A stretch of DNA of 64,000 nt, taken from contig OZ036002.1 of the NCBI GenBank assembly GCA_964035015.1, forward strand, positions 9,100,643 to 9,164,642. The letters run 5' to 3'. The notes beneath the pieces are model-generated. The model was not told where the DNA came from. It saw nothing but the letters and a program-made list of their open reading frames with translations, and made no database searches. The position numbers and the translations under genes were made by a program. The stretch is from Corallium rubrum. Lineage: Eukaryota > Cnidaria > Anthozoa > Scleralcyonacea > Coralliidae. Shown one piece after another: positions 46,600-62,100 of this stretch (position 1 is the stretch's first letter; every line of letters begins with the position of its first letter).

Positions 46600-49500
46600 A
46601 CAATAGTTCGAAACATGGCATACAATGTTTTTCTCAAGAAATCAATCCGATATCTTATCTATCCCGAGTTTTCTTCAATTCTCTCGCGCACTCAAAACGA
46701 CATGCCTTGTACGGCGGGGGTGTATACCGTGTGATTGTCCAATCATCGAACGCCACGGACTCTGACATTTCCGACTTGCGGTTTTAATTTGAAAATGAAA
46801 CAAACAAAGGAATGACGAAGTGAAAAGTATTTGGCGTACAACTGGATTTGACGGCAGACCCTGACAAGCAATCCTATATGTGTGACGTCGATATAAAAAA
46901 TTTGAACGAACAGACTGTCGATATTGCCGCGTATGCCTCCGTCAAACTGAACGTGTCAGCATTTATCCGGCATTTGCCGTTCATAAATTGGTTTCTGTTG
47001 CGTGCACTATTTGCCTTATTACGTGTAGAGCATGCACTCAGATTAAAGATGAACAGTGAATTAAAAGCAGCGTGCTGTGTAGGCAGTGTTGAAACAACAA
47101 TCGAAATACAGTAAGGTTAAACGTGTCGAGCGAAGGCCCTTCGTCAGAGAGAAACGTGAATAAAAGTAATTTGTCAGTAACTTTCAATAATTTAGTTCGG
47201 CCATTTGGGTCACATTCGATCGGTATTTGCTCAGTATAGTTTTCTAAGTGGATCTGGCCGATAAGGTATATGTATACTACTGTCAAAATTGACAAACTTT
47301 TAGCATAAGGATTTATCTATGCCGTAACTTGCGCGAAACGTAGAGTTTCGCACCTCTCTTCCCTTGACGAGTGAAATCGTGTGGCCAAAGTAAAATACGT
47401 ACTAAAGTTGTGCGTGCTCAGTAGACAATTCAAAGAGTTAAACAAATGCCGTAACCGAAACAACGCTGTTGCCTGTTTCATATTTCCAACACAGAGTATT
47501 CCACTATATAGTGCTACAATCAAATATTCGGTTGTGCATATTATAGTTGTGATGTCATTACATCGTCCGTCGTACTTACTATACATAGGTTTGAATGTGC
47601 TGAAGTCTGAAGACCATGGGCATGGAACGTTTTGAGGAGAAATAATTGAGTTTTTCGATTGGCTGTGCGAGTTAGTGTAAAGTTTGCAATGCCTGAGGCC
47701 ATGATGTCGAACTGTTGTTATTGGTGCCAGTCAGGGTCTATATGAATCGCAAATAAGCGTTGTCAATGCATTTGGTTGAAAGTCAAACAAATGCATGCAT
47801 GGTCCCACCAATATATAGCCTTTTGAAGTATATCTGTGATCCTATAGTCAACGTCTAGCCGCTCGGCTACAAAACGGATGATTTTATTGCTCTATTTACG
47901 CACGTGTAAATTGCACGTGATCAGCTCGTGATTCTACCAAGAACATTCAGTAGTGAGACAAAAACTGTAGAGAACAAAAGCAAAACAGGAAATTGAACAA
48001 AGACTGTTTTGTTTTGCTTTTACCACAACTTGCGCATGCGTTAATACTTCGAAGGAAAAAAACTCGTTTGACTCAATCCCAGATTATCAAAGTTATTTAT
48101 ACGAAAACTATATATGAAAACTACAATACTAGATTGAATAGAAACAAAGACCACGCAGTGTGGATAGCACAGCATGATAGATCAACTTGATGAAACAGTT
48201 CTAGAACAGTGTCAATGCCGGCGATGAAGGTTGGTTACAAACACTGATGTACATACTTACAGTGTACACAAACAATATATTTAACTAAGCCGGATATATT
48301 AGTGCAGTAATGTGTTGTTGGCGAAGCAAACATTACTTTGATGTTCGTTTTTATTGTACATTGCATGCAGCACGCCGCAGTAATACTTGTCAGCCTTTTG
48401 CCCTGCCCTGTCCTAAACATGTGATGTAAACTAGTGTTGGACACTAAAATTAGACACTCTCTCATACTTGATCTCAACTTTTATCAATTCGGCTCTATAC
48501 GCACATCTAACAAGGAATGCTGGCCGGGGAAAAACGCAAAATGCACGTCTCTTTGTTTTTACCTGTTTAATAGTGTTTATTGCTTTATGTTATTATACTG
48601 TTGCCGTGAGGTAGGGACATCAGTGCATCTTTTAAGTTTTCTGTCTGCATGGCTGTGCCGGCGCATGTCACACAGTCTTCATTCTGACGAGTCAACGGTA
48701 ATCAGTGAGATCCACAGAAATTAATGTCCATGTGTGGTAGTGAACGGTAAATATATAAGTGATCTGTGTATGTTCTTAACATTACTAGCATAACCTGGGA
48801 AAACAGTAACGCGGTTTTCCCGGCATATCAAGATTCAACTCCCCGTACACCTGTCATCTATACTCGTATATTTAGCGAGGTCAACCAGTGTATACAAGTC
48901 AACGAGTTCTACGCATGCGAAACCGATTCGGAGTAAACATTTCAGAAGAACGGAAGCGTTTCGTCGTCGCTCAGAAACACGAAACGTCACATTGGAATGG
49001 TCTCGTCGAATCGTCTGTATTCCTTACAAACTTTGTGAGTGTTTGTAAATAACAAAGGCGTTGGCGGTGGGTTAATTTTATTGGTTACGGTGCAACATAC
49101 GTCATCAGTCGCCTCAAGTTACGTCATTGCCTCGACCTAATGCTTGCATTAATTTACAACTCGTTTAAACCGGACTTGGCAAACCGGTTGAACCAGATGG
49201 CATGTTGACAACCACTATCTCGTGTTCTGTGTACACAAGCTTGAACACAATGTGACGAAAATGTTTCGTTTTCTTGTGACTAACTGAACGGTTTGAAGTG
49301 AATGAAAAGGGTGAACTGTGAACTGATGCCGTACTTTTCGGCGCATGTTTTTAATGGCTCCCCGATGTGTAGTGTCGTTTCTTTGACGGGTCGTTAATTT
49401 ATTCATGAATTGCTGAAAGCCCTTCAGTTTCCCACTGGACTCCCCACACATTGCGTTGACAGATATTTTTTGAAAAAGACGGAATTCGCATTGTTCAGTT

Positions 49501-50127
49501 TGAAAACTTTAGCCTTGTCCGGGGCAAGGGTTCGTCCATGAACACATCATTGTCGAAATAACGGGGTTTTTCACGACAAGATCATCTGAAATTGAAGATT
49601 ACTTAATAAAAGCAATGAATAATTCATATAGTTACTGTTTAGAGTAAAAAGACTCGTCGTCTGTCGGAACAACACGGATTAACTTGATTACGGGTCACGT
49701 GACATGACAGCAAAACGAATAAAAAGGTTTTCAAAAAGTTTCTGTGACACAAAACCGGTCTTTTAGCACCTAAGAAGGTTCCTAATCATAACGTGTATCA
49801 CAGGGGTCATTTTTGTTGGTTTAAATCATTGGGTATTCTATTTTTGGGGCTTGAGACAGTAAGGAGTTCGGATGAGAATTTGGGTTTTACATGATGGCGA
49901 TTCTCTCCGATCACGGCCGAAGTTGATACGAAGGCTTCTAGGGAAGCGTGGTTCGGTATGCGAGTGGTAGTCGAACAATGATGGCTTGAGAAAATACATG
50001 TAGTGTGGTGACTGACGTGCGTGAAACAGCTAATACTCGGGTCGTGCTTATCACTAGCGCTCGTTGTTCGTCTACCGTGTTCATGTCAGCTTGACTGCGA
50101 AAGGAAACAACCGCACTTGGGCAAAAC
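46600..50127. other. intergenic, no gene recognised
   Basis: 3.5 kb upstream of MTA. It holds a fragment of the AACGTTTCGAGCGAAGG MITE at 47065-47160 and otherwise unique sequence with short open frames lacking recognisable motifs. The part from 48.8 kb on is richer in CG dinucleotides and is the likely MTA promoter region. Confidence 0.5.
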
Positions 50128-53100
50128 ATGTCGTCGAATACGAATTCTAGGATTTATCGCGTCGGAGGTGAGTCGTACGAATTTTGAAGTGACCACGAGC
50201 GGACCGGGTGGCACTCCACGCCAATGGCAAAACTCCATTTTCCTCCCGTATTTCAAATAGACAGCGCAGGGGAGACGAGTTTTCCGTATTTCCACTGGAA
50301 ACAGCTCAATTGACTTTAGTTATTGTATATTTACTCCCTATGAAAGGCAAAGAGACCACCCGGCATTTTGAGATTTGGGGATACGGCTTGCTCGACCCAA
50401 GCAACTTTGCTTTCCGGGGATGAGCGCAAATTTTCAAAACTTCGAAGATCCGACTTCGAATTTAAATTTCCTACTACCAAACTGTGTTGTATTTATATCT
50501 AGTGTTATTTACATAATTCTTAAGGAATGAAAATATTTTTGAATGTTTTCATTTCTTTAGTTATACGTACAATATTGGAGTAAAGTGTAATTGTAATGAG
50601 ATCTTGAACAGTACTTTTTATGTTATAGACTATGTGTATGTCGAGACTGCCCCAGTTTATCCCTACCAGATCAGACGCATTGAGGAATTAACAAAGGTAT
50701 GATCGTACACCAGGTATTATCGCTGGCAAAACATGAAAGTTAAGACAATTATTTGTAATGAAAAAGTAATCTTATATTGAAATGTGTGAGATGGGTTTCA
50801 ACATGTGATGATGATGATGATGATGATGTATTGATTATTTGATTAATCAATACATCTATCTTATTGAATGGGTTGACTGGTAATACACGCAAGCATTTTT
50901 CAAGTTTCAGATGTATTTTTCCTAGTGCTGAAGGGGTATGGAAAAATTTGAGAAATGAGGAAAATGCTTTTCCATTTTGTACTGTAGGTCAAACAATGCA
51001 ACGAGATATTTATTATATGACTGTTCAGTTAAAATACATACATCTGCAATTTTGGTTTAGATTTTTCATTTTGCTTGATTTTATGACTTCAAAACCAGTT
51101 AAACCGGTTTATAGAAGTGATACAAATTTTATTGTGTAATCCTACCTGAGAAAAGGTGTGTTCCTTTACCCATATATGGAAAAATCACACTATTGTTATA
51201 TAATAAATTTCATTGTAATCATTGTAATACCGTATTTGCTTGATTAATTGCCTCAGTACGCTTCTAAGTCCCACCAGCTTCAAATGGGGCACTTACTTAT
51301 GGGCAACATTCATTTAAGGGTGGCACTCCTTAAAAAATCTTAATATTTACCAATAACACACAAGTGTTAACAACAAAATACACATTTTTCAATTCTCATT
51401 TACAGTCTCTCTTCTGTAACAAAAATCTTTTGAGATTTTATATTAATATATTAAGAAATATAAAGAAATAATTTTTTAAGGTTGGTTTGATTGAATTGTA
51501 CGGTTTTTTGTTGTTGCTGCAATTCAAGATAGTCTTACAGTTAGAATTCAACTGATATATCAGATTGGACCCACAATCATTGACAAAATTGTTGTATTAA
51601 TAAAGGCTACATTAACATTTTGACCTCTCTGCCAGTATACCTTAACACCCCCCCCCCCCCCCCCCCCTTAACAATGTTATATTACTACAAAATGTCACTG
51701 AATTACTCCAAATAGGTTTCTATAAGGGCACTAATTATTGGGAAATTATGACATGTTTTGTTCAGACTGTTCCAACTAATTTTCTCAGTGATTGTAGGAT
51801 CAGACCACTGATCTCAAATAATAGACTCATTGTTCTGGATAGAGCATCTATTGTTTTGCTTGTGGCAAAAATTGAAGTTGGAAGTGAGGCTAAAAATGTC
51901 ATGGTGACCATATCCGGTGGGACCCACAATATTGCTGAATCATAGTTTTCACCTCTGGTTTTCACTTTAAATGATCAGATTTTTAACGAAAACCAGCTAA
52001 ATTTTTGTGACATGTATCTGTCACTATGGGAGAACTTAAAAGTGGCTGTATGAAAACCAAGTGGATCCCACCTTGCAATGGCCACCACTAATTTATTCCG
52101 ACTTCACAGCATACACTGGATGCTCTATCCAGTATATTGAGTCTATTATTTGAGATTAGTGGATCAGACCAATATTAAATGTGATGTACAGTCCATTCTG
52201 CGCATGTATGAAACTAATGTTTACATCTTTATTTACAAAAAAAAATACTAATACCTTATTCAAGATTGTAAGCTTTTCTTGGTTCCCATTCATTACTTGT
52301 ACCCAAAACAAAACATTTTCAGGAGAAATAGAAGAAATCTGAGGTGATATCCTCACTGAATCACTTGGTTTTCTGCCATGTTGTTCCCAATGGTTTACAT
52401 TGAGCTCAGTATAGTACTTCATGTAATTATCTACGAATGTCATGTTTTGGGGACCACATTGCGGTCATGTGCAGAACAGACTGTATGTCACCTTTATTGG
52501 TTTCTGCTTTCAAGAGCAAATATGGTGTGGAAAAATCTGTTTTGACATGACTCACAAAGTTTCCTTTTATATAAATTTAATGTAATCATTGAAGATCATT
52601 ATAGGTTTCGTAGTTAGAATTTTATCTGTGTAATTATTATAAATTTTTGGGCCTATAGTATACAATATTAGCCATCAGATCAGCTAGCAAAACACATTTT
52701 AGTTGACTTCTATTGACAGTGTTTCAATTGAGTGTGATAGTGTTGTGAATGAATGTGGTGCTTATTTGAGGGGTTTCTCTTTGAATAAGCCACACCAAAA
52801 ATTGTTGCCTGACAAAAAATTCTGGTTGCTTTGAGTCACACCTTTTTGTTTTATTATTCAGTTGGGAAATGGCCAAATTGAAGCTAAAGTTCAATGCTTT
52901 TACCGTCGAAGAGATTTATCAACTCCACTCATTGCTCAAGCTGATAGACATGCAGGTAAATGGCTGCACACAATAGAGGAATAAATCTGAACATACTTAC
53001 AGTATGCATTGCATGTCCAAGTTTCAAAGTGAAACAAAAATTACAAATTTTCTTTCATGACATATGTTTTTTTAATGAAAGTGCACTGGTCAAAAAATTG

Positions 53101-56100
53101 CTATTAAATAGGCAGGTATAAAAGTTGGATCACTAGCAAATAAAATGGGTTTTTTTCTTTGACTTTAACCCTTTATAGCCCAAGACCTCCCCATATGCTG
53201 AATAAAATCATCTGTTGTTAGCCAGAATAAAATTCTTCTGGCGTTAGCCAGAATAAAATTCTTAAAGTGGCCAATGGACTCTAAAGGGTTAAGGAGATAG
53301 CGTGACATAGTTGCTTAACCCTTTCCCTGTTAGACTGCCGAAAACTGGCCACTTTGTAATTTTACTCTGTCTAATCCCAGACGATTTTATTCATCAGGTG
53401 AGAATGCCTAGGAGGGAAAGAGTTAAGAACAAAGTAGTACCGGTAATGAATTTACTGCCTAGTTTATACAGTACACTAACATGGTAACCCAACCAGGAAA
53501 TTTGCTACAGATCCTACCAGATCCAATCCAATTTTTATACCTGCCTTTTCTAAATATTTATTTGAAGTATTTTAGTTTTAACAAGACACCTGCTTCGGCA
53601 TTCACTCAGGCTACTCATAGCAATGCAACTTGGTGTAGCCTATGCACGAAACAGTGCAACAGCGTGCACATATTAAGCGGTTGTTAACAAGTAAAAAATA
53701 ACCTACAGTAGATTAGACAACCAGGTAAGTTAGCTTACCAGTTCGCCAGCCATTAGTGTGAAAAGGCTGGATTGAACAAGCTACAAGACCGGCAAAACAT
53801 TGGTGCAGCGGCTGCGCAGCGAACCGGCAACTTCACGGTGTTAATCTAAGTACATGTTTATCAGTATTTTTTGCATTATTTGGTGCTACTCAACTCAGTA
53901 AGCATTTTATTACCTAGATGATCGACAACAAGCAAACGTACCGAGGAACTATTAAAACTATGCACACATTCAAGAATCACATTGAGTTTATTACAGAATC
54001 ATCCTCAGAAACATGAGAAAATTTTTCATGATGTCTTACACTGCTAAAGTCAACCGAAAAATTTCGGCTGACTCGAGCGGGATTTGAACTCGCACCTTCG
54101 GGATTCCGGTCCGCCGCTCTACCTGTTGAGCTATCGAGTTTAACACCACAATAATACATAATCCAGGCAATAACAAAGCAAATTACAAATATTAAAATTA
54201 CCTCAATACATTTAAAGTTTTCCCTTTTAGCGTATTAAAACTTGAGTCTCTTCAGCATGAAATGTCAACACAGCATGTCTTGATCGAAACGGTGGAATAT
54301 TATTAACCCAGATCGAAATTTATAAAATAGCTCACCATCTTTTTATAGTGTAGAATACTGCCATCAATGTCTGCAGTTGTAAGCATAGTGAGCATATTTA
54401 ACATTAACGCAGTTGCAAGGCACATGACTGATCAATAACAGTGTCCAGTAAGTCAGGGGTGTAGGAAGCTTGATAAACTTAGGGGGGCCAACTCCCACGA
54501 GGCGCCACCATGGTTGGTGCCGAGTGTTAAAATTTTGAAAATTTGGAGTCTCTAGATCATCGGAAATGGCATTTTCAGAGTCTCCTCTACCTCTTTTGTT
54601 AGGCCCTTTCATTAATTCTTTCATTATAATTTGTGAGTCTATGCTATCTGTGAGTCAGGATGGATTATTATTATTAATTGGCTGATCAGCGCAATCGAAG
54701 TCGCACTTATAATGCAATTTTTTTAAATTCAATTATTTTTTGGGGGGCAAAAGCTATTCCAGCCCCCCTTTAGAAAGTATTGGGGGGCCACAGCCCCCCT
54801 GGCCCCCCTGCTTCCTACGCCCCTGCAGTAAGTCACTTGTGATCTTCTAAAAGCTTCAAACCAGGACACCAGGTCATCGAACACTTGAGCAATAGCGACC
54901 AGAGAAGATGGCGGTGCATGAAGATGAGCAGCACACGCGTGGTTTCACAAAGCCTGTCGGGATGATGCAATAATTGCAATTTGTCGACACAAAAAAAAAA
55001 TAACAGAGCCGAAACCTAGACTCGGCTACCACAGGTAGCCCGAGTAATTATGTTGCATATGAATTTCATGCATGTGGAAAATAGTGAAATGTTTTCCTTA
55101 AAACAATGTTCAACTTGTGACAAATTTTACTTTGTAGCTGCAGCAGAAGAAGATGCAGAAATTGACATGGGAGATGATGAGCTGGATGATACAAAAATGC
55201 ACCAACTGTCACACAGAGAACTGTTTCTGTCAAGACAATATGAAACTATTAATGCAAGCCAAATAAGGTATGAAGATTGTTGCACTTGTATGAGATATTT
55301 TTATTAGTTAGTTTATGACTTTGAGCTTGGAGTTTGTAAAGTGTTATAGTAGAGATGTCTTCACGTGTGTTTGGGTCCACCAGACTTGGTTGGGTCACCC
55401 ACATTGTCAGAAATTACAGTATTTCAGTTGATTTAAAGGGACAAAGCGTTCTTGTTAGTTGTTAATACTATAAAAACTTTGAGTACAGTACTAGAACTTT
55501 GGGACTTGAGTTGTCCACAACTTTTCAATGGCCATGCAGCCGGAAAGGTTGTGGCTTCTAGTCCCATCAAGAGCTCAGGGATTTTCTGAGTCATTCAATG
55601 ACTGCTTACATGCTGTATTATTTAATACACATTAGTACTAAAATAATTATACTGTACATGTGCAGTGAACAATAACCTACCTAATTCCACAATTGTAATA
55701 TTTTTAGAGGTAAATGCTTGGTGGCTTTGTACTGTGAAACTGAAGTACTTACAGGCTACTCTGGAAAAGAGGTATCAACATTAATTTGTAAGCTTTAGAT
55801 ATTGCACTGCATTTAAAATTATTTCAGGAAAGAATTTTTAAGTGCACTGTTTGAAAAATATAAAATTACTAAAATGGCTATAAAATTATAATAATTTTTT
55901 TTTGGCTGTAAAATGAGTGAAGTATCATATCACAATAAATTTTGTTCAATGAGAAATGCCTGCAAATGAGTACACACAGAGTTTCTTCAAAGTCCAATTT
56001 CTGTGAAGTTCTTACTTGTTCAATTTGGCATGGTAATTTTGCAAGTAGTTCAAAGTGTAGCCATTGTACACTGTATTATTAAACATGTTTGTGAATTTTA

Positions 56101-59100
56101 GGACTGGTTTTATTATTGTTTGGTTTACGATCCACAGCAAAAAGCTTTACTTGCTGACAAGGGAGAAACTGGTGTTGGGACACAGTATCAACCTGTCATT
56201 CCAGCGAAACTTGAGGACAGTAAGTACTTGTTTCTTTTCAGCAATACTTCACTTCAGTTTACCATGTTGTTGCTTTTGGATAGTGTTTTATACTGACTTT
56301 TATTATGGAGGAAATTCTTCTCTATTAAGCCACCAAACAATACAGACTATATGATAAATTGAGTTTGTATACTTTGTTGTGAACTAATGGACTGGTCATT
56401 ATTTATGGGGTACACCAGGCTGGAAAACTTGTAAATAAAATTTAAAACATTTCCAGGACCCACTCCATGCAGAAGTAAAAAGTTTGAAGCCCATCCAGGG
56501 TTCGAAATAACGTTCAGAAAATATGCCTAATTTTGTCGGCTGTTTTTTGTAGGTCAAACTTTTTGCCGGCTGTTTCCCAAGCAGCAAAGTTACGTTCTGG
56601 ACATAGGCCCAAATAATGTTTTGTAAACCAAATACTGGTTTCTTTTCGATCATATACAGAGAAATCAAAACAAATTACCATAATTCTGATCTTGGCAAAA
56701 GCAATTTCGCTGATAACCCAAAGTTTAATTATATTTTGAAATGAGAAATTGCCAGCAAGGTCCTAAAACTGCCGGCTATTGCCGGCAGCTGGCTGCTATT
56801 TCGAACCCTGCCATCCAAACAAACACAAACATTTCCTGGCCTGGCCTTTTGACGTATGGCAATTTCATAGCAAAGCTTTATTTTTATAATATAGCAAAAC
56901 TGCAAAAATATCAATCAATATCTTTTTTGAAACAATATCTTCTTTGACTGTTTACTTTCTTTCATGTATTTAGCAAGCCTGGACACTCGTGATTTGTCCC
57001 AGCTAGAATCTATGATTTGGACAACACATCACAAGTTGACAGACAGAGAAGTTGACCAGTTTCTAGTAGTGTCTAGGTGAGATTTAAGATTGTATCATAT
57101 GTACATAATTATACAGAATAGGTTTGGGCAAGGGAGCATGCCAGACTGACTTGTATTTCTTCTTTGTTCAGTGTTCCTTCATTTATATTCAGCCATTTTG
57201 AATAATGCGGTATATATCATTAGCGTATCGCAGATGTGGGCTACGGGCCAAAGGAAACCCGAGTGTGTTCCAAAAATGAAATAGCCTGCGCCTGTGATAC
57301 GCTAATGAATATACCGCATTATTCAAAATGGCTGAATATAGTAAACGAAGGAACGCTGTTGAACAAAGAAGAAGAAATACAGGTCAGTCTGGCATGCTCC
57401 CTTGGTTTGGGACCACAAAATTTAAAAAAAGTACAGTACCAGTACTTGAAAGATGAAAGTAGAATCCTTGGTCTCCGGTCTTCATGATGGTGTTGTCTTA
57501 AGAATTCAACAGATTACCCACACCAGTTTCCTAGCAAAATTAAGAGATAACCCACGGGTTATCACCCAGAAAATACGGTAATACAGTATCTGCAGATGAA
57601 AAGATTATATAAAAGGTTGAGAATGCCTACCCTCCGAGTGAGAGTCCCTTTCCAACCTACACAGGCTTGGGGGGAAAGTGGGCTCTGCCAACAAACTCAA
57701 CTGTCACCCCAAGTTTGGGGTGAGTCAGTCAGGTTTTAAACTGGTCAAACAAGTTCTAGTTTACAAACACACATAAGCAGGAAAATAGCAAGTAACACGT
57801 TAGAGCCTGGGCCCAAAATAGTATCTTGGCAACCATTCATGCATGCTCAAAAAGAAATATCGAGTTTGTTGGCAGAGCCCACTTTCCCCTGAAGTCTGCG
57901 TAGGTTGGAAAGGGGCTCTGACTCACATGGTTGAGAATGCCCTGAGTAAATTAATTATACTATTTTTGTTAGATCTGTTGGCACATTTGCTCGTGCTTTG
58001 GACTGCAGTAGCTCTGTCAAACAACCTAGTCTTCATATGAGTGCTGCAGCTGCTTCAAGAGATATTACTCAAGTAAGGGCAGTAAATGTTGTTTTACAGG
58101 GGCAGAAGCTTTTCAAAGTTGTGGGTGTTCTGTGTCTCACAGAATGCCACAAACAGGGCCACACCCTTCAGAGAATATAATAGATAACATCACAAGTTCA
58201 CAACAACTTCAAGAACTTTTAAAAAAAGTATTACAAAAAAAAGGTATTATTATGTATAAAAAAAATGAAAATATGTATTTCGCGTCAACATTCAACAACA
58301 CCAATTATCAATTTGTTTAAAATTTGCTTCTTATGTACACCCACAGTCCAGAAAGTGCGGGTGTCCGGACACCCGCTGCTTCCAGAGCCCCTGTTGTTTT
58401 ATAGACAAGACAACATTAAAATGGAATGTATATGTTAAATATTACAGAATAGGGGAAAGGCAAATTCACCATTGTCATCAGTACTATCAATAATATCCAC
58501 CACCATTGTTACTCTTGCCATCATCACCACTATATTACAATCACAATTATTATTACTCTAACTACAACCACCTTGACCACTATTATTACTATCACCACCA
58601 TCACCATTACTAGCATCACTGTTGCCAACATCATGACAATTATTATTATTACCACTATTATCCCCACTATATCACCACCATCACAACCTTTACTACTACT
58701 ATTACCACCATCACCATTTTCACCAGCATCAGCACCATCACAACTTTCACCACCATTACTGCTATTAGCACTATCACTATCACCATCATGACAACAATCA
58801 CCACTATCACTACTGTACTATTACCACCACTATCATCACAACAAACATCACCATCACTACTACCACCACCATCATTACTATCACCACCACTATCACTACC
58901 ATCTCCACCACTATCACTACTGTACTATTACCACCATTACTATCATCACAACAATCATCACCATCACTACTACCATGTACCATCATCACTATCACCATCA
59001 CCACCACTATCACTACCATCTCCACCATGAAGGAGAAAGGAAAAAAGTGATAGAAAATTACAAAGATGAGAAAGGCAAGCGTATATTCCACCGTATATTT

Positions 59101-62100
59101 AAGATGATTTTGTTTTATTCTTCAGTTTCACGCACTCAGCGTCCTTCACAAGAGCAATTATGAAATCAGTAAAGCTGTGGCTTGTTTAGTTCCAACTGGA
59201 GGACCAGTTTTGTGCCGAGATGAAATGGAAGAATGGTCTGCAGGTGTGTATACTGTATATAAATGTTATTTATCAAACTGGAGGTCCGTACTGGGAAAAT
59301 GTTGCCCGAAGTCTTGACTGATAAATTTACATTCATAGGTGAAGCGGGTTTGTTCGAAGAAGCCATCAATAAATACGGAAAAGACTTCAGTGATATCCAA
59401 AAAGACTTCGTAAGTTTCTTTTAAATTAATATTTAAATGCATCGTTTGTCGTATTGGTTTGTCTGTGTCATTGTGGGACCTGTGTGAGTGGATTAGGGAA
59501 CGCTCATTGGCTGTTCAGAACCTAGAAAGTTTTGGCGGGAAAATCGCGAAGCTTTTTTAAATCATAATGAGCAAGTATCTGTCGGAAGACAATGACTAAA
59601 TTCTAAGCGAGTACAGTAAGTATTAAAGAAAGTTTAACTAATTTCGGTCCCAGGGTTTCCCTAGAGGTAAATAAAAGTATTTGGCGTTAGCTAGAATAAA
59701 ATATTAAATACCAATTTTGGCAGGAAAGAGTTGAAAACGCCGTTTGACGATGGACGTTAAATGACAACCAGAGAAGTTTTGTATTTCATTTTTTGAGTAA
59801 AAATAGCGTTGTGGTTTACTAGTTTAATGTAGTATGTTCGAATATTTGTTCGGTTGTAAATTGTGGAGATTTTTTGTAACGAAATACTGACGTCGAGCTT
59901 CGCTTGAAACGCCAGTATTTCGTTATCAAAACTAACCAAAACACGCTATCCAAAACATTGCCTACGCAGCACTCTACTTTTCTATATACACTGTTGTTTA
60001 AGTGTTTGTCGCCTTCTTGTGATTTTGCAGCTTCCTTGGAAGAGTATTACAAGTATTATTGAGTACTATTACATGTGGAAAACGACAGACCGATATGTGA
60101 GACAGGTATTGTTGTTTTTATTTTATTAATTTATGATTCATGCACCACTTTCATAAATAGCTAACATTTTGTTTGAATATTCTTTTATGTAATAGTTCAA
60201 ATACGAGACGGACGACTTTACCGGGATTTCAAAGTCCGAGTGCTTTTTGAAAAGGCGAGCCTTTTTAATGCACGAGGGCTTTGTAATCCCGGTAACGTCC
60301 GACGTTGAGTATTCGAACTGACTTCTCAAACTCAAAACTCCGAAGATACCTCTGAAACGTAATATAATTTGCCTTATTTCAAAGTACTAGTACTCTTCCT
60401 CCGATTTCAAAGCACTGATTAAACATTAATTTATTTTGTTTTTGGTTCATGAATTATTAATGAGTTTGAGAAGTGTATCTAAATGAGCCTTTCTGACCTC
60501 GGTATGAAGCAATTATATATTTTTTGAATTACAAACCCCTAAGCAAGGCGGGAAAGGCTTATTAAGGTACACATAAAAGAATATTCAAATTAGTCGCCAT
60601 TATGAAAATGGTCTATTATCTTCAGACATGCAAGGTGACTTGAGAGATTGCTGAAATTTATAACCAAATGAATTGAGATTCTGTGCACGAAAGCTTACTG
60701 AAGTACTCGTATGTCATGCTTCTGTGAATATATACAGACTACACGTTCATAGAAATTACGTTGTTCCCAGAATTCAGGAATGACAGTTTTAAAGTCACAT
60801 GGCTTGCTATTTAAGTATTGAATCATTTTTGTATTTGTGGTTTATATAATAAGAATGTAACCTTATACCCTACACTTACATATTTTTCTACAGAAACGGC
60901 TAAAGACGGTTGAAAAGGAATCTGACTTGAAACAGATTCTTGTCTCAAACCCGTAAGTTTTAGAGAAGTTCGTGCAGTGCTTTAAGTCAGCATGTTTGTT
61001 CTCCAAGTTTTTCTTGTAATTCGTCAATATAATTTACTTATTTTATTTTATTTTATTTTCATAGGCCTGGTACCACGTGCATCACAGGATCTGGCGACAA
61101 AGAGTCTGTAAACTCCATTCCTTACCCACCGCCTGGAGTAATCACAAAACCACCAACTCCAGGTTACTCGTGTGAGAGCTGTTATGGTAGGTTGCTTTCC
61201 CTAAAGTTGTGAACAAAATTTCACTTGGTTCGTGTGGTGTGGTGTGGTGTGGTGTGGTGTGGTGTGGTGTGGTGTGGTGTGGTGTGGTGTGGTGTGGTGT
61301 GTTGTGTGTGTGATCTGGCATGAGTATGAGGTGTGGTGTAGTGTGGTGTAGTGTAGTGTAGTGTAGTGTAGTGTAGTGTAGTGTAGTGTAGTGTAGTGTA
61401 GTGTAGTGTAGTGTAGTGTAGTGTAGTGTAGTGTAGTGTAGTGTAGTGTAGTGTAGTGTAGTGTAGTGTAGCGTAGTGTAGTATGTAGGTAGCGTAGCGT
61501 AGCGTAGCGTAGGTAGTATGTAGCGTAGCGTAGCGTATGGAGCGTCGCGTGGCGTAGTGTAGTGTGTAGTGTGGTGTAGAGTGGTGTGGTGTGGTGTGGT
61601 GTAGAGTGGTGCGGTGCGGTGTAGTGTAGTGCGGTGTAGTGTAATGGTGTTATGTGGTGTAGTGTGTAATGTAATGTAGTGTGGTGTGGTGGTGTGGTTT
61701 GGTCGACTGTATGGTGGTGTTAGTTTCCCTGTGTTGACGTCTATGTCTACTATTCTCTTGCAGCCAACACGTCAACACATTGGTTTCCATGGAGTCCCGT
61801 GAACAATCAATACAAGCATTTTCTTTGTTCAGTGTGCTGGGTTTACTGGAAGAAATACGGTGGATTAAAAAAGCCAGGTACGCATGCTACTGTTTTTTTA
61901 AGCGTTATAATTGGTAAGGGGTGTTGGTCCTACATTGATTAGCGCACGTGCCGGGTTCGACTCCTGCTCGATGCAAAAATGAAGTCACCGGAGATGACGA
62001 ATTTGGAGTTTCAAGATGACCACCACGCGAGATTGTACTACATCTGTCTCAAATACACGCAGACTAAATGAGATGACGGTTTGGTATGTTTGTTATTTGT

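Noticed and set aside
47381-47635. 84-codon open frame and other small frames at 46.5-50 kb
   Set aside because: No recognisable domain, no supporting splice structure, and lengths expected by chance.
61921-61980. tRNA-like box B (GGGTTCGACTCC)
   Set aside because: No convincing D-arm, anticodon stem or acceptor stem; too little to annotate as a tRNA.
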